Shown in pieces: positions 55,265-63,506 of a stretch of DNA of 64,000 nucleotides; within the stretch, counting starts at the first letter, position 1; each line of letters starts with the position of its first letter. The notes under the pieces were generated by a model. It was not told where the DNA came from and did no database searches. It saw only the letters and a list, made by a program, of their open reading frames with translations. Origin of the DNA: CAVQEK01 sp964596645 (GTDB lineage: Bacteria; Bacteroidota; Bacteroidia; Cytophagales; Cyclobacteriaceae); contig CAZQVB010000016.1 of assembly GCA_964596645.1 (NCBI GenBank), positions 39,971 to 103,970 on the forward strand. Reading direction: 5' to 3'. A program made the translations under genes and the position numbers.

Positions 55265-57445
55265 ATGAAAAAAGGCGTTCTGATAAAGCAAAGGGATATT
55301 ACCGATTGTGGAGCAACCTGCCTCGCATCCATTGCCGCACACTACAATTTGAAGCTACCGGTCGCAAAAATACGTCAGATAGCAGGAACTGACAAAAAAG
55401 GAACCAGTGCTTTTGGAATCTTGACGGCTTCTGAGAAATTGGGGTTTTCAGCTAAAGGTGTAAAGGGCGGAATAGATGCTTTGCCTGGCATACCAGTGCC
55501 GGCAATCGCGCATGTGGTTATAAAAGAAGTTCTCCATCACTATGTGGTGATTTATAAAGTTACTGTAAAGGAAGTAAAAGTGATGGATCCCGCCACAGGC
55601 GAGATGGTGGCATTTTCCAAACAGGATTTTGAGAAGATATGGTCGGGCGTTCTCATCCTCATGGTGCCAAACGAAGCATTCAAAACCGGGAATGAAAAAG
55701 TTTCGATAAGCTCAAGGTTTTGGTTTTTGATCAGTCCACACAAAGGTATTTTGATCCAATCTGTCGTTGGCGCAGCTATTTTCACTTTAATTGGATTGTC
55801 AACAGCGATCTATGTGCAGAAAATCATTGACTTTGTCCTGCCTTCCCAAAATTATAATTTGCTCAATCTGCTTGGTGTTGGCATGTTGTTTTTATTGTCC
55901 ATGCAAATATTGATGAACGTGTTCAAGTCAATATTTGTGCTAAAAACAGGGCAGCAAATTGATGCAAAACTTATTCTTGGTTACTACAAACATTTGCTCA
56001 CGTTGCCACAACGTTTTTTTGATACGATGCGCGTTGGCGAGATCATCAGCAGGATCAACGATGCTGTGAAGATCAGGTCTTTTATTAACGAGGCGGCCAT
56101 TGACATACTCATCAATGCTTTTGTCCTTGTTTTTTCTTTTGCGCTCATGTTTACATACTATTGGAAGCTCGCGTTGATCATGTCCATGGTTATCCCGCTC
56201 TACGCGTTTATTTTTTTTCTTACTAATCGTTTTAATAAAAAAGTAGAGCGGAAGGTGATGGAGCATGCTGCCGAACTGGAATCTCAACTGGTGGAGTCTA
56301 TTGGGGCCATCAGGACTATCAAGTCATTTGGGATACAGGGATATTCCGGCATCAAGACGGAGACCAGATTTGTGAGCCTGCTGAATTCCATCTATAAGTC
56401 CGGCCTCAATGGTATTTTCACGGCAAATGCATCCCTCACCGTGTCCAGGATATTTACCATAATCATTCTATGGATCGGGGCGGGGTATGTAATGGATCAG
56501 ATCATTTCTCCCGGGGAACTGATGTCTTTTTACGCGATTATCGGATATTTTACCGGTCCGGTGAGCGGCCTGATCGGTGCCAACCGCACCTTTCAAAATG
56601 CCAGGATTGCCGCAGATCGTTTGTTTGAAATTATGGACTTAGAAGTGGACAAAGAGGATACTTTGGTCTGCATGGAGAAAAGCGAAGTAGGAAACATTAG
56701 GTTTGAAAATGTGAAATTCAGCTACGGGACTAGAAAAACGGTTTTCGAGGACTTGAATTTGACGATCAATAAGGGGGACATCACAGCCATTGTCGGAGAA
56801 AGTGGAAGTGGCAAATCCACCATCGCATCTTTGCTGAAGAGGCTTTATACCATTGAGGAAGGCAGGATTCATATTGGGGCTTACAACCTGGCTTCTTTGG
56901 ACAATGAAAGCGTGAACCAAGTCATTGGCATCGTGCCGCAAGAAATCGCCCTCTTTGCAGGATCTGTGATTGAGAACATCGCGCTCGGCGAATTCCAACC
57001 AGACACGAAGCGTATCATGCAATTGGCCACACAACTCGATATGATGGATTTTATAAATAAATTACCGGGAGGTCTGGGAAGTTACCTCGGTGAGAACGGG
57101 CTAAACCTTTCTGGCGGGCAACGGCAAAAACTGGCCATACTGCGCGCCCTTTACCTCGATCCTGAAATACTTGTTTTCGATGAAGCTACGTCGGCACTTG
57201 ATTCCAAATCGGAAGAAGCAGTAATCAAAATAATGTTGAAAATGAAGGATGAAGGCAAAACAGTGATTTCCATATCCCACCGGCTGGGTTCCGTAACCAT
57301 GGCCGACAAGATCATTGTGCTGGAAAAAGGAAAGTTGGTCGACGAAGGCACACATGCATATCTCCTGCACCACAGCAGGATTTACAAAGATTTCTGGGAC
57401 AGGCAAATGGGAAATGGCACAGAAACAAAAATTTTGGAACTGTGA
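55265..57445 (+). CDS. Peptidase-containing ABC transporter (C39 bacteriocin-processing exporter)
   Basis: 726-residue three-part protein. Residues 1-135: C39 Cys protease with catalytic Cys15 in KQRDITDCGATCLAS, His92 in HHYVVIYKV and Asp108 in VKVMDPATGE; it cuts after a Gly-Gly leader. Residues about 155-450: six-helix ABC membrane domain. Residues about 480-726: ATPase with Walker A VGESGSGKST (about 511), signature LSGGQRQKLAI (about 615) and Walker B LVFDEATSALD. All catalytic residues are present. It should recognise, cleave and export the two double-glycine peptides encoded downstream. Its stop overlaps the next gene by 4 bp. Confidence 0.93.
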   Translation: MKKGVLIKQRDITDCGATCLASIAAHYNLKLPVAKIRQIAGTDKKGTSAFGILTASEKLGFSAKGVKGGIDALPGIPVPAIAHVVIKEVLHHYVVIYKVTVKEVKVMDPATGEMVAFSKQDFEKIWSGVLILMVPNEAFKTGNEKVSISSRFWFLISPHKGILIQSVVGAAIFTLIGLSTAIYVQKIIDFVLPSQNYNLLNLLGVGMLFLLSMQILMNVFKSIFVLKTGQQIDAKLILGYYKHLLTLPQRFFDTMRVGEIISRINDAVKIRSFINEAAIDILINAFVLVFSFALMFTYYWKLALIMSMVIPLYAFIFFLTNRFNKKVERKVMEHAAELESQLVESIGAIRTIKSFGIQGYSGIKTETRFVSLLNSIYKSGLNGIFTANASLTVSRIFTIIILWIGAGYVMDQIISPGELMSFYAIIGYFTGPVSGLIGANRTFQNARIAADRLFEIMDLEVDKEDTLVCMEKSEVGNIRFENVKFSYGTRKTVFEDLNLTINKGDITAIVGESGSGKSTIASLLKRLYTIEEGRIHIGAYNLASLDNESVNQVIGIVPQEIALFAGSVIENIALGEFQPDTKRIMQLATQLDMMDFINKLPGGLGSYLGENGLNLSGGQRQKLAILRALYLDPEILVFDEATSALDSKSEEAVIKIMLKMKDEGKTVISISHRLGSVTMADKIIVLEKGKLVDEGTHAYLLHHSRIYKDFWDRQMGNGTETKILEL

Positions 57446-57759
57446 ATTTCATCAAGCAAATAGAACGGTTGATTTTATTAAATAAATTGATCATAGAGCA
57501 GCAAACCGGCACCCCTGAAGACCTGGCAAGGAGATTAAATATAAGCCCACGACAAGCGTACAATATGCTGGAAATGATCCGCGACATGGGCGTGGACGTA
57601 AGATACAGCAAAAAGAGCCAGACGTATTATTATGAAAATTGCTCAGGTCTGCGTATTCAGTTTTCCCTAAAGGCGTTGAATTCGGAGGAAGAAAAAACGA
57701 TCTTAGGTGGAGGTAAAAAAGACTGTGGACTGCAATTTTATTTCAGTTTGCAAGCATAG
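57442..57759 (+). CDS. Small winged-helix protein with a C-terminal double-glycine leader-like motif
   Basis: 105 residues. Residues 1-65 form a winged helix (LARRLNISPRQAYNMLEMIRDMG is the recognition pair, then the wing KKSQTYYYEN). After a short linker, residues 78-90 read ALNSEEEKTILGG, the same pattern as the leader of exported peptides (L-x-x-E-E-x-K-x-I-x-G-G), followed by 15 residues GKKDCGLQFYFSLQA. The 4-bp overlap with the C39 exporter gene fixes the start (ATG at the exporter TGA). It probably regulates the cassette, and it may itself be cleaved by the exporter's peptidase (inference). Confidence 0.75.
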   Translation: MNFIKQIERLILLNKLIIEQQTGTPEDLARRLNISPRQAYNMLEMIRDMGVDVRYSKKSQTYYYENCSGLRIQFSLKALNSEEEKTILGGGKKDCGLQFYFSLQA

Positions 57760-57800
57760 CTTAGTTCCATGTTATATTTTTAACCATTAAATATTATATT

Positions 57801-57983
57801 ATGAAAAAGTTAGAATTAGAGTGCTTTGGCGTACAAGAGTTGGATGCCGGGGAAATGAAGGAAGTAAATGGGGGATTATGGTGGCAAGTGGTAGTGGCCT
57901 ATGTTTTATTAGAAGCTTTATTAAACCCTGAGGCACATATTAATGCATTTATGGAAGGATTGGAAGCAGGAAAAAATAGCTAA
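57801..57983 (+). CDS. Double-glycine precursor peptide 1 (bacteriocin-like)
   Basis: 60 residues. Leader: MKKLELECFGVQELDAGEMKEVNGG, with hydrophobic positions L4, V11, L14, M19, V22 and Gly24-Gly25. Predicted mature part: 35 residues beginning LWWQVVVAYVLLEALL, Trp- and Val/Leu-rich then polar (PEAHINAFMEGLEAGKNS), no Cys. Sized and shaped like class II bacteriocins or peptide signals of Bacteroidota. Lies 41 bp after the winged-helix gene; an A/T-rich site precedes the ATG. The target and activity are unknown. Confidence 0.8.
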   Translation: MKKLELECFGVQELDAGEMKEVNGGLWWQVVVAYVLLEALLNPEAHINAFMEGLEAGKNS

Positions 57984-58001
57984 AAGTTAAACTAATCAAA
58001 T

Positions 58002-58160
58002 ATGAAAAATTTAAATACATCCGAATTAAAATCTATCAACGGAGGTAGCGAATTCTCCGAAGCTGTTTTTAGAACTGCTGGATATATAATGGGATTTTTT
58101 ACTTCTGAATCCTTTATCATGGCACAAGGAAAATATGGAGATTATGGTCCAAAATATTAG
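58002..58160 (+). CDS. Double-glycine precursor peptide 2 (52 aa)
   Basis: Short gene, 18 bp after peptide 1, easily missed by size filters. Leader: MKNLNTSELKSINGG, Gly14-Gly15, with the L-x-x-x-L-K-x-I-x-G-G pattern. Predicted mature part: 37 residues, amphipathic, containing FRTAGYIMGFFTSESFIM and ending GKYGDYGPKY, aromatic-rich and without Cys. The shared leader type, spacing and following terminator make a co-expressed two-peptide set with peptide 1 likely; whether they act together is inference. Confidence 0.8.
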   Translation: MKNLNTSELKSINGGSEFSEAVFRTAGYIMGFFTSESFIMAQGKYGDYGPKY

Positions 58161-58169
58161 TTTATATTT

Positions 58170-58200
58170 GTGGGCACTAAATATTTAGTGCCCACTTTTT
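58170..58200 (+). terminator. Intrinsic terminator after the peptide genes
   Basis: Perfect 13-bp palindrome (GTGGGCACTAAAT and its complement, 58170-58195), followed by five T. It ends the exporter-peptide transcript 10 bp after the peptide 2 stop and lies just before the small membrane protein gene. Confidence 0.88.
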
Positions 58201-58212
58201 AAAATATTTTCA

Positions 58213-58599
58213 ATGAAGCATTCGAGTTCTTTTAAAATATATTCAATAATAATAATTGTTGGCCTTTATTTTACAGGTTTAATTATCAATACTTGTTACA
58301 GACCATGGGTGTATGAAAATGGCAATAATGACTTCGGGTTGGCAGATATAGGGGGAAATTTTATTTTTGTTCCAATTATTAGCTTTGCATCTTGGATTTT
58401 CAGTTTTAGTCCCACAAAAAATAAGCAAAAGCAAAAAGATTTGTTGATTTTTTGTTCTATTTACATTTTGCTTGAAATAGCAAGCTATTTTATCCCATTT
58501 ATTGGTACTTTTGATTTTAAAGATTTTGTCGGCTTAATCTTTGGATATTTCATTTCGGTATTCTTGTTGTGGATATATAATACCCTCAGCTTAGAATAG
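58213..58599 (+). CDS. Small four-helix membrane protein (candidate immunity protein)
   Basis: 128 residues with four hydrophobic helices (about 8-28, 44-66, 77-95, 103-125) and a short charged loop (TKNKQKQKD). Very AT-rich. Size and topology match many bacteriocin immunity or VanZ-like proteins, and the position directly after two precursor peptides supports that, but there is no diagnostic motif. The terminator hairpin between makes its expression partly separate from the peptides. Confidence 0.6.
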   Translation: MKHSSSFKIYSIIIIVGLYFTGLIINTCYRPWVYENGNNDFGLADIGGNFIFVPIISFASWIFSFSPTKNKQKQKDLLIFCSIYILLEIASYFIPFIGTFDFKDFVGLIFGYFISVFLLWIYNTLSLE

Positions 58600-58665
58600 T
58601 TATTTTTAAGTTTTATCTGAAAATAATGATTGAGCGCTATTCTAAATAATATTTGGAGAGGTTGG

Positions 58666-58890
58666 CTAAGTTCTAAATAGCATATTGCCCAGCACCGTTT
58701 CCTTAAATGTGAACCACACCGTGTTGGAGGCTAAGGCAAGTGCGGCTAGCGACGGCATTCGCTCGGTAGACTTTTTGATTTTCTCCAAAGCCAGAAATCA
58801 GTTCAGATAATTCTTGGTGGCTACACCGTTGAATAGTGCCATGACCTTGCGCACCCTCTTGTCAATATTATTTACATATTACGCCTAAAA
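58666..58890 (-). pseudogene. Decayed IS1595-family transposase, copy 2
   Basis: Minus-strand C-terminal fragment: NNIDKRVRKVMALFNGVATKNYLN, stop, FLALEKIKKSTERM then PSLAALALASNTVWFTFKETVLGNMLFRT-stop (stop at 58666-58668). It carries the GVATK...NYLN block of IS1595-type transposases and matches copy 1 (5770-6130) piece by piece. An internal TGA and loss of the N-terminal half make it dead. It borders the SprB-like gene directly, so its insertion may have replaced that gene's original 5' end. Confidence 0.72.
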
Positions 58891-58935
58891 CACTTTTTCT
58901 ACGGTGCGGCTACCCAACGAGGCGTTGAACTTCTT

Positions 58936-61638
58936 TTGGTGATCTGCTGCGCTCTAGCAACAGCGCAGCAACACCTTGGCCAAACCTGCTCATCGCCTTA
59001 TATTCTCAACCTCGACTTTATTCGCCCCACTCGTGTCAGTGCACAGCCGCCCACCATCAACCCTGCCACCTGCAATGCCGGCTACCAGGCTGTGGTATCG
59101 GTGCAGGGCATTGAGGGCGGACTCGAAAACACCACCTACCACATCCGGATACTGGATGAAAAAAATGCCCTGGTGGCATCGCAACTCACACAGGCTGCTT
59201 CGGCATTGCTGCAGGTGGGCAGGCCCGGTAATTTTATTGTGCACGTGACCGACAGCAGTGCCGCAGGTTGCCCAGGAGTAGACTCGCCTCTTCAACTCAA
59301 TCCGCTGCCGGCCATGACCATTGATGCCGTAAGCACCACAGACAACCTGTGCACGGAGGGAAAGCAGGGTCAGATAAGCGTGCAATATCCGGAGTCTTTT
59401 ACTGAGGCCCGGGTATTGCTTTACGACAGCACCTCGAAGGAAGTGCCTTCTGCTGCGGCAGGCAACCCCTGGCGCTTTCAGCAGCTTCCCTCAGGCGATT
59501 ATACCGTGGTGCTCCGCCGGTCTGGCGCCTGCGCCGACCAGACCTCGACAATGGTCACGGTGGCTCGCCCGCCCAAGATGGCCGTATCCCTGAATGTATC
59601 GCCCATCTCCTGTAAGGATTCTGCGGATGCGGCTATGGTCGCCATAGTAAACGATTTTGGCCGGAGCTACGATCTTGCCTGGCTACACAATGGGGCGGTG
59701 TTCAATTCGCTGGATGAAAGTGTTACTGGATTGGCACCAGGCAAATATCAGTTTGTCACCCTGCCGCGATCCGTCGACAACGTGGCCTGTCCGGAGGATG
59801 CCGACACCATCACTGCCCACATTACCGAGCCTACCCGGGCCCTGGCCACCGTTACCCACGATTCTCTGCTCTGCCTCGATCCACCCATAAACAAGCTGAA
59901 AATAGGGCAGATGCAGGGCGGTTCCGACGTGTTTAATATTCTGGTGCACAAAAACAGCGCATCCTACCTCGACAAAAAATATTATAAGCAGGCCGATTTG
60001 GAAATTGATACCCTGAGCGATGGTGCTTATGAAGTGTGGGTGACCGATGCCATGCGGCCTTCCTGTCCGGGTTTTTACCAAAAGTTTCAGATAGACCCTG
60101 TGGAGCCTTTGGCCCTCAATGCTTCCGTGCTTCAGCACAATGCCTGCTATGGCGACCGGGAAGGGCAGATAAGCATCAGCTGGGAAGGGAAGAAAGCACG
60201 CTTTCATTTTACCGACACGAGGGGCATCAACACTTTTACACGCCTGGTAGAAGACAATGCAACCTTCACCATCGACAGCCTCACCGAGGGCACGTATACG
60301 GTTTCGCTTTCGCGGAATGCGGGCTGTAGCGAAGCGGTAGGCAAAACGCTGATCATCACCGCGCCGGAGCCCATCCGGTTCGACTATGTAAAAAAAGACA
60401 TAGACTGCTATGGTCAGCCTACCGGCGAAATTTCCGGCTTTCTCTCCGGCGGCACCGGGGGCTATCGCTGGCAGTGGTCGCGCAACGGTACGCTCACGGA
60501 ATACGCCGGCACGGAGCCAGACACCCGGTACACAAAACTGATAGAGGGCCGTTATGTGCTGGATGTGGAGGACGACGCGCTTTGTAAAGCGGATTTTGCC
60601 ATCGACATTGTGCCGCTGGCCCAGGAGCTGCTGGTTTCGCTGGATGCTACGGATATTTCTTGCCGGGGCGCCGCCGACGGCATGGTAAGGGCCAACATCA
60701 GCGGCGGATCGCTGCCCTACCGTTTGCTATGGCAGAGCAACAATCACGATCTTTCAGGCAATGCTCAGCAGTGGCCCATACCTGCACCCGACACGGTTTC
60801 AGTACAGGTGGTGGACGATAAAGGCTGCCATGCCTACGATACGGTCAGCATTCATGAACCACCACCCTTTCACTTCCCCGATTATTTCAGGCTCTGCAAC
60901 GACCAGCCCTACAAGGCGAGGGCCCATTACCCTGAAAATGATGTGGTATTTGCATGGGAATCAAATAATGGATTTTATGCCTATACCCCGGATGTGATCT
61001 TGCGAGACGCCGGCCAGTATACGGTGTCGGCCATCCGGCCCAACGGCTGTACGAACACCGAGGCTTTTGAGGTGGCAGTGCTCAAAGTAGATTTTATGGC
61101 CTCTTTCCTGGGCGCCTCCTGGGTAGAGGTGGGCGATACCATTTACCTCAAAGAGATCAGCCGCCCCAGGCCCGACTCGGTTTTTTGGGATTTTTCCGAA
61201 GGGCTCGCCGTCACCATCGATACACTGGGCGACCCGCTCATATCGGCTTCCGTGCCGGGCGAGTATCAGGTGGGGATGTATGCCTATAAAGACAGCTGCA
61301 TGACCTACACCACCAAGACCTTCAGCTACTTTGCCGCCGGCCAGGCACCCGAGCTGCTGGGCGACGATATCTTTGGGCCGAAAGGCATAGAACGCTTCGT
61401 GGTGATGCCCAACCCCAGCGACGGACGCTTCGACATCGAGATCGGCATGTACAAGCCGGAGCCGGTGGCGCTGTTCCTGTACGACATGCAGGGCAAAGAG
61501 CGCTGGCGTGGCATCGATGAGGATCCCAAAATCACCTACAACTTTTCCGTGGAAAATACCGTGCTGGAGCCGGGCACCTACGTGTTGATGGCCGTGAGCA
61601 AAAATGCCCGAAAAACACTGAAAGTGATCGTACGTTGA
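58936..61638 (+). CDS. SprB-like multi-domain T9SS cargo protein (start uncertain)
   Basis: 900 residues as drawn, from a TTG; no ATG/GTG-led signal lies in a natural place, and the reading frame continues upstream into the IS remnant. Hydrophobic residues VICCALATAQQ may be the tail of a signal peptide. The body has repeated Ig-like SprB modules with the SC-x-(D/G)-x-x-D-G-x-x pattern (SCKDSADAAMVAIV, DCYGQPTGEISGFLSGG, SCRGAADGMVRANISGG), followed by a type IX sorting domain (VVMPNPSDGRFDIEIG to KTLKVIVR). Surface protein, perhaps for gliding or adhesion (inference). The stop overlaps the next gene's start. Confidence 0.8.
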   Translation: MVICCALATAQQHLGQTCSSPYILNLDFIRPTRVSAQPPTINPATCNAGYQAVVSVQGIEGGLENTTYHIRILDEKNALVASQLTQAASALLQVGRPGNFIVHVTDSSAAGCPGVDSPLQLNPLPAMTIDAVSTTDNLCTEGKQGQISVQYPESFTEARVLLYDSTSKEVPSAAAGNPWRFQQLPSGDYTVVLRRSGACADQTSTMVTVARPPKMAVSLNVSPISCKDSADAAMVAIVNDFGRSYDLAWLHNGAVFNSLDESVTGLAPGKYQFVTLPRSVDNVACPEDADTITAHITEPTRALATVTHDSLLCLDPPINKLKIGQMQGGSDVFNILVHKNSASYLDKKYYKQADLEIDTLSDGAYEVWVTDAMRPSCPGFYQKFQIDPVEPLALNASVLQHNACYGDREGQISISWEGKKARFHFTDTRGINTFTRLVEDNATFTIDSLTEGTYTVSLSRNAGCSEAVGKTLIITAPEPIRFDYVKKDIDCYGQPTGEISGFLSGGTGGYRWQWSRNGTLTEYAGTEPDTRYTKLIEGRYVLDVEDDALCKADFAIDIVPLAQELLVSLDATDISCRGAADGMVRANISGGSLPYRLLWQSNNHDLSGNAQQWPIPAPDTVSVQVVDDKGCHAYDTVSIHEPPPFHFPDYFRLCNDQPYKARAHYPENDVVFAWESNNGFYAYTPDVILRDAGQYTVSAIRPNGCTNTEAFEVAVLKVDFMASFLGASWVEVGDTIYLKEISRPRPDSVFWDFSEGLAVTIDTLGDPLISASVPGEYQVGMYAYKDSCMTYTTKTFSYFAAGQAPELLGDDIFGPKGIERFVVMPNPSDGRFDIEIGMYKPEPVALFLYDMQGKERWRGIDEDPKITYNFSVENTVLEPGTYVLMAVSKNARKTLKVIVR

Positions 61639-63506
61639 TGTTGCGCCACGCCACCATATTGTTGCTTTTCCTGGGCCTGGCACCGGCACTGCGGGCGCAG
61701 GATGTGGAGGGCATCTTCACCAGCAAGCCCTTTGAGCTCACGGGCGGCAGCATTAGCCTGGCCAATGTGTATTACAGCAGCTTTGGTGCAGCTTCCAGCC
61801 GCGAAGGTTTTTCCCTGTATGCCAGCGGCAACGTCAACATCAGCCTCTTCGGCCAGTCGGCCCCGCTGTCGTTCAGCTATACCAACCGCAAGCTCAGCTA
61901 TGCCCAGCCCTTCAACAATTTCAGCTTTGCCCCCCGCTACAAGTGGGTGGCCACGCGCATAGGCAGCCACAGCGTAAACTACAGCCCCTACACCATGGCC
62001 GGCCACCGGCTTGGGGGTGCTTCGGTATCGCTCACACCCGGCAAGTGGAAGGTGGATATGGCCTATGGGGAACTTAAAAAAGCCATTGTGCCCGACACGA
62101 TCGACGACCGGCAGTATGCTGCTGCCTACCGGCGTATGGGTATGGCAGGAGCCCTGGAGTATGCCTGGGGTATCGACAGGGTGTACGCCACCTTTTTTAA
62201 CGGCAAGGATGATGTGGGCTCACTGCCGGAAGCGCTGCACACCGAAGAAAACGCCCCAAAACAAAATACCGCTCTCAGCGCCGGTTTTGTGAAACAGCTA
62301 CTGGGAAAATTTACCCTGGACGGCGAGCTGGCCTACAGCCTGCTGCACCGCGACATCAGCAACAGCGTACAAAAGCGACTGACCAGCCAGCAGTTTTTTG
62401 TGTACAAAACCAACCTCAACTACACCGGAAAGGGCTACGGACTTTCGCTGGGCCTGGAGCATGTAGACCCCGGCTACGAAACTCTCGGGGGCTATTTTTT
62501 CAACAATGACCTGCAAAAATATCTGCTGGGCGGCCTGGCCACATTGCTCAACGGCCGGCTGCAACTGGACACACAGCTGGGGCTGGAAAAGAACAACCTT
62601 CAGAATACCGAAACCAACACCACCAGCCGTTGGGTGAGCGCCCTTAACAGCAGCTATCAGGCCAGTCAGCGCCTCAATCTCAGCGCCACCTATTCCAATT
62701 TTACCGCCTTCACCAACGTGCGCCCCAGTGCCGATTACGAATATCTGGACGAGGTAGACACGCTGAACTACCGGCAGATCAACCAGAGCGGGGGACTCTC
62801 GGCCAGCTACCAGCTTGGCAGCCCGCAACTGCCACAGCACCTGGCCTTCAATGCCGCCCTGCAGGTGTCGGGCTTTAGCGGGCACGGCAGCGATCAAAAT
62901 CCCGGCAGCACCTTCCTGTCCCACACCTTGAGCTATGGGCTTAGCCTTCCCGACAGGGCTGTCAACTTCTCGGCCTCGGTAAACAGCTACGTGCAACGCT
63001 ACAGCACCAACAGCTCCACATCGCTGGGCCCCAGCCTGAGCGTGGGCAAGGGCTGGATGGACAAGCAGCTCAACAGCACCTGGGCCCTGTCGTACAACAG
63101 CGGCCGGCAAGACGAAAAGCCGGCGTCCCACATCTACAGCCTGCGCTGGAACCTCAGCTTCCAGAGCAAGCACAAAAGAGAGAAAACCGACCAATGGCGC
63201 AACAGCGAGAAAAGCCGGCAGAGCGCCGAAAAGGAAAAGGTAACCAGGGACAAGGGCTACATAGACGAAACATCTGCCCTTACAGGCATGGACCTGCCAG
63301 AGGCACTGTCGCTCCGGAAGGAAAAGACCAGAACGGTGAAGGGCGCGGTAGAGAAGAAAGAAAGCACACAGGAGAAAAAGCGCTACCTGACCGAGCGCCA
63401 CCGCTTCAACCTGAGCACGGCCTTTACACACCGAAATGTGCCTGGCGCCACGATGCCCAGATTTTCAGAACTGACCATTCGGATGACCTATGCATATTCA
63501 TTTTAA
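61638..63506 (+). CDS. Outer-membrane beta-barrel-type protein of a T9SS cargo operon
   Basis: 622 residues from the ATG that overlaps the previous TGA by 1 bp (a TTG one codon earlier is possible). Signal peptide LRHATILLLFLGLAPALRAQ. The body is alternating aromatic/small strands (LGGASVSLTPGKWKVDMAYG, GYGLSLGLEHVDPGYE, FNLSTAFTHRNV) and ends RMTYAYSF with terminal Phe, as in outer-membrane proteins. A long Lys/Glu-rich segment (about 510-600), unusual for a barrel, would sit in a loop. It is likely that it docks or supports the SprB-like cargo upstream, but no family is named. Confidence 0.7.
   Translation: MLRHATILLLFLGLAPALRAQDVEGIFTSKPFELTGGSISLANVYYSSFGAASSREGFSLYASGNVNISLFGQSAPLSFSYTNRKLSYAQPFNNFSFAPRYKWVATRIGSHSVNYSPYTMAGHRLGGASVSLTPGKWKVDMAYGELKKAIVPDTIDDRQYAAAYRRMGMAGALEYAWGIDRVYATFFNGKDDVGSLPEALHTEENAPKQNTALSAGFVKQLLGKFTLDGELAYSLLHRDISNSVQKRLTSQQFFVYKTNLNYTGKGYGLSLGLEHVDPGYETLGGYFFNNDLQKYLLGGLATLLNGRLQLDTQLGLEKNNLQNTETNTTSRWVSALNSSYQASQRLNLSATYSNFTAFTNVRPSADYEYLDEVDTLNYRQINQSGGLSASYQLGSPQLPQHLAFNAALQVSGFSGHGSDQNPGSTFLSHTLSYGLSLPDRAVNFSASVNSYVQRYSTNSSTSLGPSLSVGKGWMDKQLNSTWALSYNSGRQDEKPASHIYSLRWNLSFQSKHKREKTDQWRNSEKSRQSAEKEKVTRDKGYIDETSALTGMDLPEALSLRKEKTRTVKGAVEKKESTQEKKRYLTERHRFNLSTAFTHRNVPGATMPRFSELTIRMTYAYSF

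Noticed and set aside
62298..63431. 377-codon open frame opposite the barrel protein
   Set aside because: Shadow of a GC-rich gene with a clear signal peptide and barrel end on the plus strand.
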